From positions 86,724-150,723 of the forward strand of contig NZ_UFQC01000015.1 in assembly GCF_900496975.1 (NCBI RefSeq): DNA of 64,000 bases. The letters are read 5' to 3'. Shown in pieces: positions 53,138-61,892 of the stretch (its first letter is position 1; the number at the start of each line of letters is the position of its first letter). Source of the DNA: Achromobacter veterisilvae (GTDB lineage Bacteria; Pseudomonadota; Gammaproteobacteria; Burkholderiales; Burkholderiaceae_B). A program made the translations under genes and the position numbers. The notes under the pieces are model-generated. The model did no database searches and was not told the origin of the DNA. It saw nothing but the letters and a program-made list of their open reading frames with translations.

Positions 53138-53456
53138 GCCGTCGCTCCTTGCGTTCCGGGTTACATGAGACCGCAAGCCAGGAGAACCCCGGCTGCGGAC
53201 GAACCCACTATAGGAATCGCGCGGGAAGCGCGTAAGAAGCAGGCGCACCAGATGGAGGGGTGCTTTTTTACCGACTGTGGAAGCGCGGCCGCGAGATAGG
53301 CAAAAAGTACTAGAGGGATTCGTCCTGCGTGATCTGGGCGCGGCGGCCCGCCGCGCCTATCGTGGACTTGCACCGCGCGCGCCGCCCTGCGCGAATCGCA
53401 ATCGCATTGGGCGCGGCCGGGGAGCACCCGCTCCAACGCACCTTCAGGAGACACTC
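53138..53456. other. Intergenic region between csbD-like and proline-rich gene
   Basis: Divergent region of about 319 bases; no gene or clear hairpin was found. It is expected to hold the promoters of both small genes. Confidence 0.4.
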
Positions 53457-53642
53457 ATGAACGCGCACCAGCAGCCTGACGATCCTTCCATCCCGCCCAT
53501 CGACGATCCGTCGCGCCCGCCCGGTCAGGATGACACCGAGCCCGGCCGCAAGCCGCCGGACGTGCCGGGGCAACCTGGCCGACCGGATCTGCCGGGAGGG
53601 CCGGGGCAGCCCGACGATCCCCCCCTGACCCAGCCGCGCTAG
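53457..53642 (+). CDS. Small proline/aspartate-rich protein
   Basis: The 61-aa product MNAHQQPDDPSIPPIDDPSR continues as a PG/PD-rich acidic tract (RPDLPGGPGQPDDPPLTQPR). It has no known domain and would be disordered. The ribosome site CTTCAGGAGACACTC is strong and correctly spaced, which supports a real gene. Function unknown. Confidence 0.75.
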   Translation: MNAHQQPDDPSIPPIDDPSRPPGQDDTEPGRKPPDVPGQPGRPDLPGGPGQPDDPPLTQPR

Positions 53643-53691
53643 GCGCGGCGGGCGAGCGATCCCGGCAAGCGCCGGGATCGCGGCACGGCGC

Positions 53692-54657
53692 TCAGTCGAC
53701 CTGCGCGCCGGATTGCTTCACGGCCTTGCCCCATTTCTCCACTTCGCCGGCGATGAACTTGCCGGTAGCGTCGGGCGTCAACGGCATCGGTTCCGCACCA
53801 CGATCGCGGAAGAACTTCTGCATTTCCGGCGCATTCAGCACCTGGCCGATCTGCTGGCTCAGGTAGCCCGTCACTTCCGGCGGCGTGCCTTGCGGCGCCA
53901 GGACCGAGGCCCACCCAATGGCCTCGAAGCCCGGATAGCCCGATTCCGCCACCGTCGGCACGTCCGGCAGTTGCGGCAGCCGCTTGGCCGTCGTCACGGC
54001 CAGCGCCACCGCCTTCTTGCTCTGCACGTGCGGCAGGCCCGCCGTCACCGAATCCACCATCAGCGGAACCTGATGACCCAGGAAATCCGCCTGCGCCGGG
54101 CCGCTGCCCTTGTACGGAATGTGGCGGATGTCGATATCGGCGGCCGCCTTGAACATTTCGGCCGACAAGTGCTGCGTGCCGCCGATGCCCGCGCTGGCAT
54201 AGGCCAGATCGCCCGGCTTGGCGCGCGCCTGCTCCACCAACTGCTTGAGCGACGTAATGCCCGAAGCCGGCGTCGCCAGGAACATCAGCGGCACCGAAAA
54301 CACCCCCGACACCGGCGCGAAATCCTTGGTCAGGCTGTAATTGATGGTCTTGTACAACGTCTGGTTGACGGCCGCGGCAGAGCCCGCGATCACCAGCGTG
54401 TAGCCGTCCGGCGTGGCGCGGGCGGCCTGCTCCATGCCGATATTGCTGCCGGCGCCGGCGCGGTTCTCGACCACGATGGGCTGCTTCACGGCCGCGCCCA
54501 GCTTTTCGGCCAGGGCCCGGGCGAAGATATCGGTGGCCTGGCCGGGCGGGAACGGCACGATCAGGCGGATGGGGCGTTCGGGGAACGCGGCGTGGGCGGT
54601 AGCCGCCGCCGCCGTCAGAGCCAGGCCGGCGGCCAGACTGGAAAGAATACGTTTCAT
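53692..54657 (-). CDS. Bug/TctC-family periplasmic receptor (second)
   Basis: The 321-aa secreted protein has a signal peptide ([24 protein letters not shown]) and the Bug features [60 protein letters not shown] and [18 protein letters not shown]. It differs clearly from the Bug protein at 4987. No permease or enzymes are adjacent, so its ligand is unknown. Confidence 0.92.
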   Translation of the reverse strand: MKRILSSLAAGLALTAAAATAHAAFPERPIRLIVPFPPGQATDIFARALAEKLGAAVKQPIVVENRAGAGSNIGMEQAARATPDGYTLVIAGSAAAVNQTLYKTINYSLTKDFAPVSGVFSVPLMFLATPASGITSLKQLVEQARAKPGDLAYASAGIGGTQHLSAEMFKAAADIDIRHIPYKGSGPAQADFLGHQVPLMVDSVTAGLPHVQSKKAVALAVTTAKRLPQLPDVPTVAESGYPGFEAIGWASVLAPQGTPPEVTGYLSQQIGQVLNAPEMQKFFRDRGAEPMPLTPDATGKFIAGEVEKWGKAVKQSGAQVD

Positions 54658-54867
54658 GATTGGTCAGTAAAAAGCAACAAAGGGCTGCGCGCGAGGGGCG
54701 CGCCACTTGCATAAAATAGAGCGCCCGCGCTGGCGGCCCTTTTGAGGCGGCCCGGGGCGGATCGGCAGGGGGTGCGTCACGATAGCATCCCTGCGTCGGT
54801 GCTACATTTGCGTTTTCTCGACCCCCGAAGTTTCCCTACCCTGTCCTTTCACCCCGCAGGAACCGCC

Positions 54868-56061
54868 ATGGAATTCAGCCAGTTCAACGTCAACACCCTC
54901 ATGGAGATCACCTCCCGCCCGGACCTCGTGTTCGTGCGAGGCCAGGGATCCTGGCTGGAGGATCACGCGGGCAAGCGATACCTGGACTTCGTGCAGGGCT
55001 GGGCGGTGAACACCCTGGGCCACTGCGCCCCGGAAATGCAGCGCGCCCTGCTGGAGCAGTCCAAGCTGTTGATGAACCCCTCGCCGGCCTTCTACAACGT
55101 GCCGTCCATCGAACTGGCCCAGCGCCTGACCGGCGCGTCCGTCTTCGACCGCGTCTTCTTCGCCAACAGCGGCGGCGAAGCCAACGAAGGCGCCATCAAG
55201 CTGGCGCGCAAATGGGGCCAGGTCAACAAGAAGGGCGCGTACAAGATCATCACCATGAACCACGGCTTCCACGGCCGCACGCTGGCGACCATGTCCGCGT
55301 CGGGCAAGCCGGGCTGGGACAAGATGTTCGCCCCGCAGGTCGAAGGCTTCCCCAAGGCCGAAATCAACGACCTGGAATCCGTGCGCAAGCTGATCGACGA
55401 CCAGACCGTCGCCATCATGCTCGAACCCGTCCAGGGCGAAGCCGGCGTCATCCCGGCCAGCAAGGAGTTCATGCAGGGCCTGCGCAAGCTGGCCGACGAA
55501 CACAAGCTGCTCTTCATCGTCGACGAAGTCCAGACCGGCATGGGCCGCACGGGCACCATGTTCGCCTACCAGCAATCCGACGTGGTGCCGGACATCATGA
55601 CGCTGGCCAAGGGCATCGGCGGCGGCGTGCCGCTGGCCGCGCTCCTGGCGCGCCAGGAAGTCTGCGTGTTCTCGCATGGCGACCAGGGTGGCACGTACAA
55701 CGGCAACCCGCTGATGGCCGCGGTCGGCGTCGCGGTGTTCGACGCCCTGGCCGCGCCGGGCTTCATGGAATCGGTCAACGCCCGCGCCAAGCAACTGTCC
55801 GAAGGCCTGCTGGCCCTGTCGGCCAAGTACGGCATGAAGGGCGAGCGCGGCCTGGGCCTGCTGCGCGCGCTGGTAATGGATCGGGATGATGGTCCCGCCA
55901 TCGTCGACGCCGCGCGGAATCTGGCTCCGGCCGGGTTGCTGCTGAATGCGCCGCGCGGGAACCTGCTGCGCTTCATGCCGGCGTTGAATGTGACGGCCGA
56001 GGAAATGGATACGATGCTGACGCAGTTGGATGGGTTGATTGCGCAGGTGCGTAAGGGTTGA
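54868..56061 (+). CDS. Acetylornithine-type class III aminotransferase
   Basis: The 397-aa PLP enzyme has the class III fold: FANSGGEANEGAIKLARKWG, LEPVQGEAGVIPAS, FIVDEVQTGMGRTGTMFAYQ and the Lys-bearing IMTLAKGIGGGVPLAALL. It fits ArgD-like acetylornithine/succinylornithine transaminases, with related omega-amino-acid transaminases as the alternative. The start has AGGA and the family begins at MEFSQFN. A terminator follows. Confidence 0.88.
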   Translation: MEFSQFNVNTLMEITSRPDLVFVRGQGSWLEDHAGKRYLDFVQGWAVNTLGHCAPEMQRALLEQSKLLMNPSPAFYNVPSIELAQRLTGASVFDRVFFANSGGEANEGAIKLARKWGQVNKKGAYKIITMNHGFHGRTLATMSASGKPGWDKMFAPQVEGFPKAEINDLESVRKLIDDQTVAIMLEPVQGEAGVIPASKEFMQGLRKLADEHKLLFIVDEVQTGMGRTGTMFAYQQSDVVPDIMTLAKGIGGGVPLAALLARQEVCVFSHGDQGGTYNGNPLMAAVGVAVFDALAAPGFMESVNARAKQLSEGLLALSAKYGMKGERGLGLLRALVMDRDDGPAIVDAARNLAPAGLLLNAPRGNLLRFMPALNVTAEEMDTMLTQLDGLIAQVRKG

Positions 56062-56087
56062 TCGAATAGATTCGCCGAGCTGTGACG

Positions 56088-56117
56088 ATGAGGGCCGCAT
56101 AAGCGGCCCTCATTTTC
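56088..56117 (+). terminator. Rho-independent terminator of the aminotransferase gene
   Basis: ATGAGGGCCGC and GCGGCCCTCAT pair around ATAA, followed by TTTTC. Confidence 0.88.
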
Positions 56118-56159
56118 TTGCATGCCCTGAACGCAAGACATGGACTATCATCAGCCGGC

Positions 56160-56425
56160 ATTCATGTGTGTGCATCGCAGTATCGACCCATTGTTGAACT
56201 AGCCTGCGCTCAGGACGGCATTGCATCGTTCGCCAGAATTCGCCGCTGGACGACCGCTATCAGCGCAAGACCGCAACTGACGGCTCGCCTTATTTCACGT
56301 TGATTGCGGCGAATGGGCAGTCCATCGGGCGCAGTGAAATGTATTCGAGTACCGCAGCGCGAGACAACGGCATTGCGTCGGTAAAAACGAACGGACCCAC
56401 GACCGTGGTGAAAGACAACACCTGA
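56160..56425 (+). pseudogene. Decayed YegP-like (DUF1508) gene
   Basis: Translation ends with LDDRYQRKTATDGSPYFTLI, AANGQSIGRSEMYSSTAARD and NGIASVKTNGPTTVVKDNT then TGA, the second DUF1508 domain of YegP. One frame back, VELACAQDGIAS is the end of domain one. A single missing base near 56226-56231 separates the two: restoring one G would give GIASVRQNSPLDD. Most of domain one and the start codon are absent. It is a dead remnant between the aminotransferase gene and the TonB receptor gene. Confidence 0.82.
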
Positions 56426-56525
56426 ATGGTCTGCGGCCAAGCGTAAGGCTTGATTCGGCGCTATCGCTGACAGGCGCAAAGCGCCGCATAGCGCGGCGCT
56501 TTGCCACGGATCCCAAGCCCAAACC

Positions 56526-58889
56526 CTAAAACGCGTACTTCGCCGTCAACAAAAACGACCGCGGCGCGCCGAAGTGGTTGTTATCCTGCGTGCTGCCTAT
56601 CGCCTGGTAGTAATACTTGTCGAACAGGTTGTACACGTTCAAGCGCAGATCCAGATTCGGCGACGCCCGATACGCCACCACCGCGTCCCATACGCTATAC
56701 CCCGGCTGGCGCACGTTGTAGGCCGGCAAGCTGATCGCGCTCTGCACGCGCACTGCCCCGCCCACGCGCCACGCATTCAGCGCGCCCGGCAAGGTGTACA
56801 TGGTCGAGAGCTTGAACAAATGGCGCGGGGTTTGCGTGTCGTAGGCCGCGCCCGCCCGCAGGCTGCCCGAATCCTCCAGGTACTTGGACTGGTTGTACGT
56901 ATAGCCGGCCGACACCTGCCAACCCGGCGTGATCGCGCCCGCCACTTCGAATTCCACCCCCCGGCTTTGCACCTTGCCCGAGGGCGCATAGCATTCGATC
57001 ACTCCCGGGCCGCACGCGGACGTGGCCAGCGCGACCGGACGGTTGCGTTGGCGGATCTGGAACACCGCCGCGCTGGCGTTGAGCCGGCCGTCGTAATACT
57101 CCCCTTTGATCCCGGCCTCCAGATTGGTGCCGATGACCGGGTCCAGCGGCGCGCCGCTGGTTGACTGGCTGCTTTGCGGCTGGAACACGCTGGTCCAGCT
57201 GGTGTAGACGGAATGCTGGCGGTCCAGGTCGTAGATCAGGCCCGCGTAGGGCGTCAGCTCGTGCTTGACCTTATAGTCCGCGGGCGGGCTGACGTAGTCG
57301 CCGGACTTCAGCGTCATGTCGTACTCATACCAGTCCAGCCGGGCGCCCAGCATCAGCGTCAGCGGATCGGCAAGGCTCAGGCGGGTGGTGGCGTAGCCGC
57401 TCATCTGGCGCTGGTATCCCTTGCGCGACCAGGGGTAGACGAACGCGGGCTTCTCCACGGCGCTGGAGTCCCAGTGTTCCGGGTCGACCGTCATGTTGTA
57501 GTCCAAGGGCCAGCCGCCGGGGCCGTCGTCGTCCTTGTTCTTCAGGAAGCTGCCGCCCAGCACCAATTCATGCGTGCGGCCCAGCAGTGTGAAGGGGCCG
57601 CTCAGATAGCCATCCACGCTGTACTGGGTCTTGTCATAGGCATACTGGCCCAGCCCCTGCCCGAAGAACGTCGAGTCTTCCAGGGGGTACAGATAGCTGC
57701 CCAGCATGTTCATCTTGGCGCGCAGCGTGCGGGCGGTGAGCTTGCCGGACCAGCCGTTCTCGAAACGGTGATCCAGTTCGGCGAAGAAGCTGGTGTTCTC
57801 CTTGTTCCAATAAGCCCAGTCCGGCGACAAGCGGATCGAGCGATTGAAGTCATAGAAGCTGCCGTCCCGGCGCGTGGGCAGCCCATTCCAATCCGCGCCC
57901 GGGTTGTCTTCCCGGTTGTAGTAGCCGCCGATGCTGAGCGTGGTGTTGGCCGTGAGATCGGCTTCGATGGTGCCGTAGAAGAGCTGGCGCTGGTGCTCGT
58001 AGGCCTTCTTGAAGGTATTCGAATCCTGATAGGCCACCACGCCCCGGGCGCGCAGGGTGCCGGCCTCGTTCAGCGGGCCCGAGCCGTCGACTTCGCCTCG
58101 GTAATTGTCCCAACTGCCGGCGCTGGCCGTCACCGAGAACTGCGGCACCGCCGTGGCGCGCTTGCGCACCAGGTTGATGGTGCCCGAGGGGTTGCCGGCC
58201 CCGGTCATCATGCCGGCCGCGCCGCGCAGCACCTCGATGTGGTCGTACATGGCCAGCGTCGCCACGCCCTGCGTGTCGTAGTCGTAGCCCAGCGGCACCC
58301 CGTCAGCCAGGAATGAACTGATCTCGAAACCGCGAGAGAAGAACTGCGTGCGTTCCCCGCCGCCGATCTGGCGCGTGGTCAGCCCGGTCGTATCGCGCGC
58401 CACATCGTCCAGCGACTGAAACCCCCGGTCCTCTATCTGCTGACGCGTCACCGCGCTGACCGACTGCGGCGTCTCGCGCGGAGACAGCGCGAACTTGGTG
58501 GCCGTGGACATGACCGGCGTGGTGTAGGAATGGGTGCCTTCCGTCACGCCCAGCGTGGCCGCTTCCACCGTCACCGGCGCCAGCGTCGTCGTGCTGGCCG
58601 GCGCCACCGTCAGGCTGCCATCCGGCGTGCGCCGCAACTCCAGCCCGCTTCCGGCCAGCGCGCGAGCGGTGGCTTCTTCCAGGGACAACTGGCCGGAGAC
58701 GGCCGGCGCAGACTTGCCCGCCACCAGATCCGCCCGAAACGAGATCACCGCGCCCGCGATGCGCGCGATCTGGGTCAGCGCCACATCCAGCCGGCCCGCG
58801 GGCAAATCGTATTGGCGCAGCGCCTGGGCATGGGCGGTGCAGGCGGCGGCTGCGATGACGCAGGCGGCCGGAAACCTCAGGGAAAGCAT
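56526..58889 (-). CDS. TonB-dependent siderophore receptor with STN domain
   Basis: The 787-aa protein has a signal peptide (MLSLRFPAACVIAAAACTAHAQ), an N-terminal STN signalling domain (LPAGRLDVALTQIARIAGAVISFRADLVAG), a plug (SVSAVTRQQIEDRGFQSLDDVARDTTGL) and a beta-barrel ending in terminal Phe (LLTAKYAF). STN receptors signal through FecR/FecI, which lie next to it. GGAG precedes the start at 58889; ATG at 58946 would add a polar leader. It imports a ferric siderophore across the outer membrane. Confidence 0.93.
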   Translation of the reverse strand: MLSLRFPAACVIAAAACTAHAQALRQYDLPAGRLDVALTQIARIAGAVISFRADLVAGKSAPAVSGQLSLEEATARALAGSGLELRRTPDGSLTVAPASTTTLAPVTVEAATLGVTEGTHSYTTPVMSTATKFALSPRETPQSVSAVTRQQIEDRGFQSLDDVARDTTGLTTRQIGGGERTQFFSRGFEISSFLADGVPLGYDYDTQGVATLAMYDHIEVLRGAAGMMTGAGNPSGTINLVRKRATAVPQFSVTASAGSWDNYRGEVDGSGPLNEAGTLRARGVVAYQDSNTFKKAYEHQRQLFYGTIEADLTANTTLSIGGYYNREDNPGADWNGLPTRRDGSFYDFNRSIRLSPDWAYWNKENTSFFAELDHRFENGWSGKLTARTLRAKMNMLGSYLYPLEDSTFFGQGLGQYAYDKTQYSVDGYLSGPFTLLGRTHELVLGGSFLKNKDDDGPGGWPLDYNMTVDPEHWDSSAVEKPAFVYPWSRKGYQRQMSGYATTRLSLADPLTLMLGARLDWYEYDMTLKSGDYVSPPADYKVKHELTPYAGLIYDLDRQHSVYTSWTSVFQPQSSQSTSGAPLDPVIGTNLEAGIKGEYYDGRLNASAAVFQIRQRNRPVALATSACGPGVIECYAPSGKVQSRGVEFEVAGAITPGWQVSAGYTYNQSKYLEDSGSLRAGAAYDTQTPRHLFKLSTMYTLPGALNAWRVGGAVRVQSAISLPAYNVRQPGYSVWDAVVAYRASPNLDLRLNVYNLFDKYYYQAIGSTQDNNHFGAPRSFLLTAKYAF

Positions 58890-58972
58890 GGAACACTCCG
58901 TGGATGCGTGAGCACGCGTTCCCTGTATGTGCATCGGCGCCATCAAAAAAACACCCGGCGCGTAAAAAAGAT

Positions 58973-59917
58973 TCAGGCCAGATCGATCATCACGTACCAG
59001 CCGCTCAACCGCTGCACCCGGATCGGCAAGGTATTCCTCAGCGCCTCCAGCGCCCGGTCGCCATCGTCCAGCGGAAACAGCCCCGTCACGCGCAGCCGCG
59101 CCGCCTGCGGCGACATCCGCAGCCAGCCCGGCCGGTACCGGGCCAGCGCCTCCACCACGGTTTGCAGCGGCTCGTCATGGACTTCCAATTCGCCGTTCTG
59201 CCAAGCGGCCGCGTGTTCCTGGCCGTTCTGCACCGCATCCACCTGCCGCGCGTCGAACCACACGCTCTGCCCCGGCGCCAAGGGCTGGCGCACGCCCGCC
59301 AGCGTGGTCACCTCGGCGACCCCGCTCAAGGCCAGGCAGAAACTGCGCCCGGCCGCGCAGCGCACCATGGCGCGCCCCTGGGCAAGCCTGACCTCGCCTT
59401 GCGGCAGCCGCACGTGCAGCCCCTGGCTGCCCTCCACCTCAAAAATCGCCGCGCCGGCCGACACCCGCACCACGTGCGCCCCCTCCCACGACGCCGCGCT
59501 GCGCGCATCCAGCTCCATCGTGTTGCCGTCCGGCAAAGCCACCCGCCGGCGCTCGCCGGTGCGGGTCACATAGCCCGCCGCCAGGGATTGCAAGGGCACA
59601 TAGCGGTCCGCCACGCCCGCGCCCAGCAGCAGCGCCCCGCCCGCCAGCGCCAGCTTCCCCAGCCGCCGGCGCTGCGCCAGTTGCGGCCCCACCAGCGAAC
59701 GCCGCAGCGCATCGCCATCGGACAGCAACCCCGGCCGCAGCGCATGCAGCGTACCGTTCAGCGCCGCATTCAGCCGCTGCCACGCCGCGCCGTGGCTCGG
59801 GCTCTCCGCCAGCCACCGGTCAAACGCCGCGCGGTCCGCATCGCTGGCCTGCCCGCTGGACAAACACACCTGCCATTCAATCGCCGCCTCGCGGCTGCGC
59901 GCATCCAAGGCCGTCAT
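58973..59917 (-). CDS. fecR: FecR-family anti-sigma/signal transducer
   Basis: The 314-aa protein has the FecR N-terminus (TALDARSREAAIEWQVCLSSGQASDADRAAFDRWLAESPSHGAAWQRL), a membrane segment (LALAGGALLLGAGVA) and the periplasmic FecR domain (TRTGERRRVALPDGNTMELDARSAA). It carries the receptor signal to the sigma factor. The start at 59917 overlaps the FecI stop as ATGA; a start at 59938 is possible. Confidence 0.92.
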   Translation of the reverse strand: MTALDARSREAAIEWQVCLSSGQASDADRAAFDRWLAESPSHGAAWQRLNAALNGTLHALRPGLLSDGDALRRSLVGPQLAQRRRLGKLALAGGALLLGAGVADRYVPLQSLAAGYVTRTGERRRVALPDGNTMELDARSAASWEGAHVVRVSAGAAIFEVEGSQGLHVRLPQGEVRLAQGRAMVRCAAGRSFCLALSGVAEVTTLAGVRQPLAPGQSVWFDARQVDAVQNGQEHAAAWQNGELEVHDEPLQTVVEALARYRPGWLRMSPQAARLRVTGLFPLDDGDRALEALRNTLPIRVQRLSGWYVMIDLA

Positions 59918-60429
59918 ACCCCAAACACCTCGCAGCAACGGCGCAAAGCCTGCACGATGTACTTGCGCACCATCGTCGGCGACACCTTCAGCCGCGCCGC
60001 AATCTCCACATGCGTCAGGCCGTCGAGCTGGCTATACAGAAACGCCATCCTGGCCTTGGCTGACAGCCCGTCCAGCGCCGTATCCAGCGCCTGCAAGGCC
60101 TGCAGCGTCTGCACCCGTTCCTCGGCCGACGGCTCCAGCGCCTCGGGCTGCAAGCGCAGCACCTCCAGCCACGCCTGCTCCAGCTCACGCCGCCGCCACA
60201 GCCGCCACGTAATACGCCGGGCGATCGTGACCAGCATGGCCCGCGGCTCGTTCAACTGCTCCAGCGCCGGCAGGCACAGCAACTGCGTAAACGTCTCGCC
60301 CGCCACATCCTCCGCGTCCTCGCGGTTGCGCAACCCATTGCGCAGCCGCCGCTCCAGCCACGGATGGTCGTTCTTATAAATGGTGGAAAACCGGCTATCG
60401 CGTGTCGAGTCCACGGCCTGCGCTGTCAA
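59914..60429 (-). CDS. fecI: FecI-family ECF sigma factor
   Basis: The 171-aa ECF sigma factor has region 2 (HPWLERRLRNGLRNREDAEDVAGETFTQLL) and region 4 (LSAKARMAFLYSQLDGLTHVEIAARLKVSPTMVRKYIVQALRRC). The start is uncertain: TTG at 60429 or GTG at 60414; neither has a strong ribosome site. A Fur-box-like sequence lies just upstream, as usual for iron-responsive fecI genes. It drives the receptor and fecR operon. Confidence 0.9.
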   Translation of the reverse strand: MTAQAVDSTRDSRFSTIYKNDHPWLERRLRNGLRNREDAEDVAGETFTQLLCLPALEQLNEPRAMLVTIARRITWRLWRRRELEQAWLEVLRLQPEALEPSAEERVQTLQALQALDTALDGLSAKARMAFLYSQLDGLTHVEIAARLKVSPTMVRKYIVQALRRCCEVFGV

Positions 60430-60433
60430 TGAA

Positions 60434-60448
60434 TGGGAATCGTTATCA
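60434..60448 (-). promoter_or_regulatory. Fur-box-like site upstream of fecI
   Basis: TGATAACGATTCCCA on the minus strand matches the 7-1-7 Fur pattern TGATAATnATTATCA at 11 of 14 non-central positions. It lies just upstream of fecI. Confidence 0.6.
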
Positions 60449-60509
60449 ATTATGGCATGGCGCGCGCTGCCGCTTCTAGTCCCCCCTGATCCTGCGTAAA
60501 CTCCCCGCC

Positions 60510-61124
60510 ATGCTACGACTCGACAATCTCAGCAAACGCTACGGCGACTACCTCGTCTTCCAGGGCCTGACCCACCGTTTCACGCCCGGGTGCGTGGCGC
60601 TATGCGAAGAAGACAGCACCGGCAAATCCACCCTCCTGAACATCATCGCCGGCGCCATCGCGCCCGATAGCGGAGATGTGTGGATAGATGGGCATTCCCT
60701 GACCCACGCGCCCCAACAAGCCAAGGCCCGCCTGGCCTACGTGCCCGACAACTGCCTCGCGTTTCCCACGCAGACGGGGCGCGGGCTGCTGGAACAGGTC
60801 GCGGCGGAAAAGAATGTGGCGCTCGATGAGGCCACGCTGGAGCTGGCCTATGACCTGGGCCTGGAGCCGCATCTGGACAAGCGCTTTGAACAGATGTCGA
60901 CCGGCACGCGGCGCAAGGTGTTCGTAACGGCGGCGGCCTTGGGCGATCCGGCGGTGGTGATCGCGGATGGGCCCAGCAATGGGTTCGATGCGCGGGGGCG
61001 GGCGGTGCTGGCGGAGTTATTTAAGGCCTGGGGGAAGGATCGGGTGGTGTTGTTTGCGAGCCATGATGGGGAGTTGGTGGAGGGGTGTGGGGCAACGGTG
61101 ACCGGCATTGTTGCACTGAGCTGA
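60510..61124 (+). CDS. ABC ATPase with altered catalytic motifs
   Basis: The 204-aa single-domain ABC ATPase is divergent from fecI. Its Walker A is EEDSTGKST (residues 33-41), where the first Gly is Glu. The signature is MSTGT instead of LSGGQ, and Walker B is VVIADG (Asp153, Gly154), so the catalytic Glu is replaced by Gly. The switch His (FASHD, His185) is kept. No permease is adjacent. It may be a non-hydrolysing or slow regulator, or a partner of a distant transporter. Confidence 0.85.
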   Translation: MLRLDNLSKRYGDYLVFQGLTHRFTPGCVALCEEDSTGKSTLLNIIAGAIAPDSGDVWIDGHSLTHAPQQAKARLAYVPDNCLAFPTQTGRGLLEQVAAEKNVALDEATLELAYDLGLEPHLDKRFEQMSTGTRRKVFVTAAALGDPAVVIADGPSNGFDARGRAVLAELFKAWGKDRVVLFASHDGELVEGCGATVTGIVALS

Positions 61125-61340
61125 TTCAACAGCATACGCCGCATGTTGAGCTGCGCTTTTCGGGCGGCTTCTAACCCAGCAGGGACGTGGCTAGCTAGGC
61201 ATGTGCTGTGTGCTAGGGCGGTCCAACGGGTGGCGGAACGCGACTATTGAGTGCTCGCGCGCCGTAGGATTTTTCTAGGCGATATCAGCCCCTTCGCATC
61301 TGGCCGTCTTCGTGTGAATGTAGTCTGACACCATTATTTT
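61125..61340. other. Junction region at the island edge
   Basis: No gene is supported. A half copy of the GTCTGACACC word occurs at 61323-61332, right before the integrase remnant, and base composition changes here. Confidence 0.4.
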
Positions 61341-61703
61341 CAGCGTCCGGTCCAATTCGAGATCACGGAGCAAATCCGTGAGAGTCTTGAAGCATGGATC
61401 GAGGCGCGAGGGCTACAGGCGGCGAATTTTCTGTTTCCGAGCAGGTCGCATACGTCGCTCAATCTGTCGACGCGGCGGTACGCCCGGATTGTTCATCGCT
61501 GAGTCGCATTGATTGGCCTCGACGATACTGCACATGGCACCCACACTATGCGCCGTACAAAAGCCTCGCTGATCTACCGCCGGACAAAGAATCTTCGGGC
61601 GGTACAGCTGCTTCTCGAGCATACAAAGCGGGAAAGCGCAGTTCGCCATCTTGGCATCGAGGTCGACGATGTTCTTGAGATAGCAGAGCAAACAGAGGTT
61701 TGA
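61341..61703 (+). pseudogene. Tyrosine recombinase/integrase remnant
   Basis: In one frame, RPVQFEITEQIRESLEAWIE continues to HRTWARIVHR-type sequence, an internal TGA at 61500-61502, then HGTHTMRRTKASLIYRRTKN, LRAVQLLLEHTKRESAVRHL and GIEVDDVLEIAEQTEV. This is the C-terminal domain of a phage-type integrase (HxxR present). The position of the catalytic Tyr is His (CAT at 61647-61649), and the N-terminal two-thirds and start are missing, so it is inactive twice over. Confidence 0.85.
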
Positions 61704-61892
61704 TGCGTTCCGCCCGGCGAATGGTCACTTGACGGTCAGAACCGTTCTTCCAAACCAGAGGCCAATTTCTTAAAACGGAAGGTGCCGTCTTGCTACCCCG
61801 AGAAAGGCGGAGCTTTGCCAACGCCCGGTTGACGCAAAATTCGGTTACGCTTCTACGTAACAAACCATAACTACGCCGAGCGGAGAACAAGA

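Noticed and set aside
56210..56479. Short minus-strand frames in the gap before the TonB receptor
   Set aside because: The interval is explained by the plus-strand YegP remnant, and these frames match nothing.
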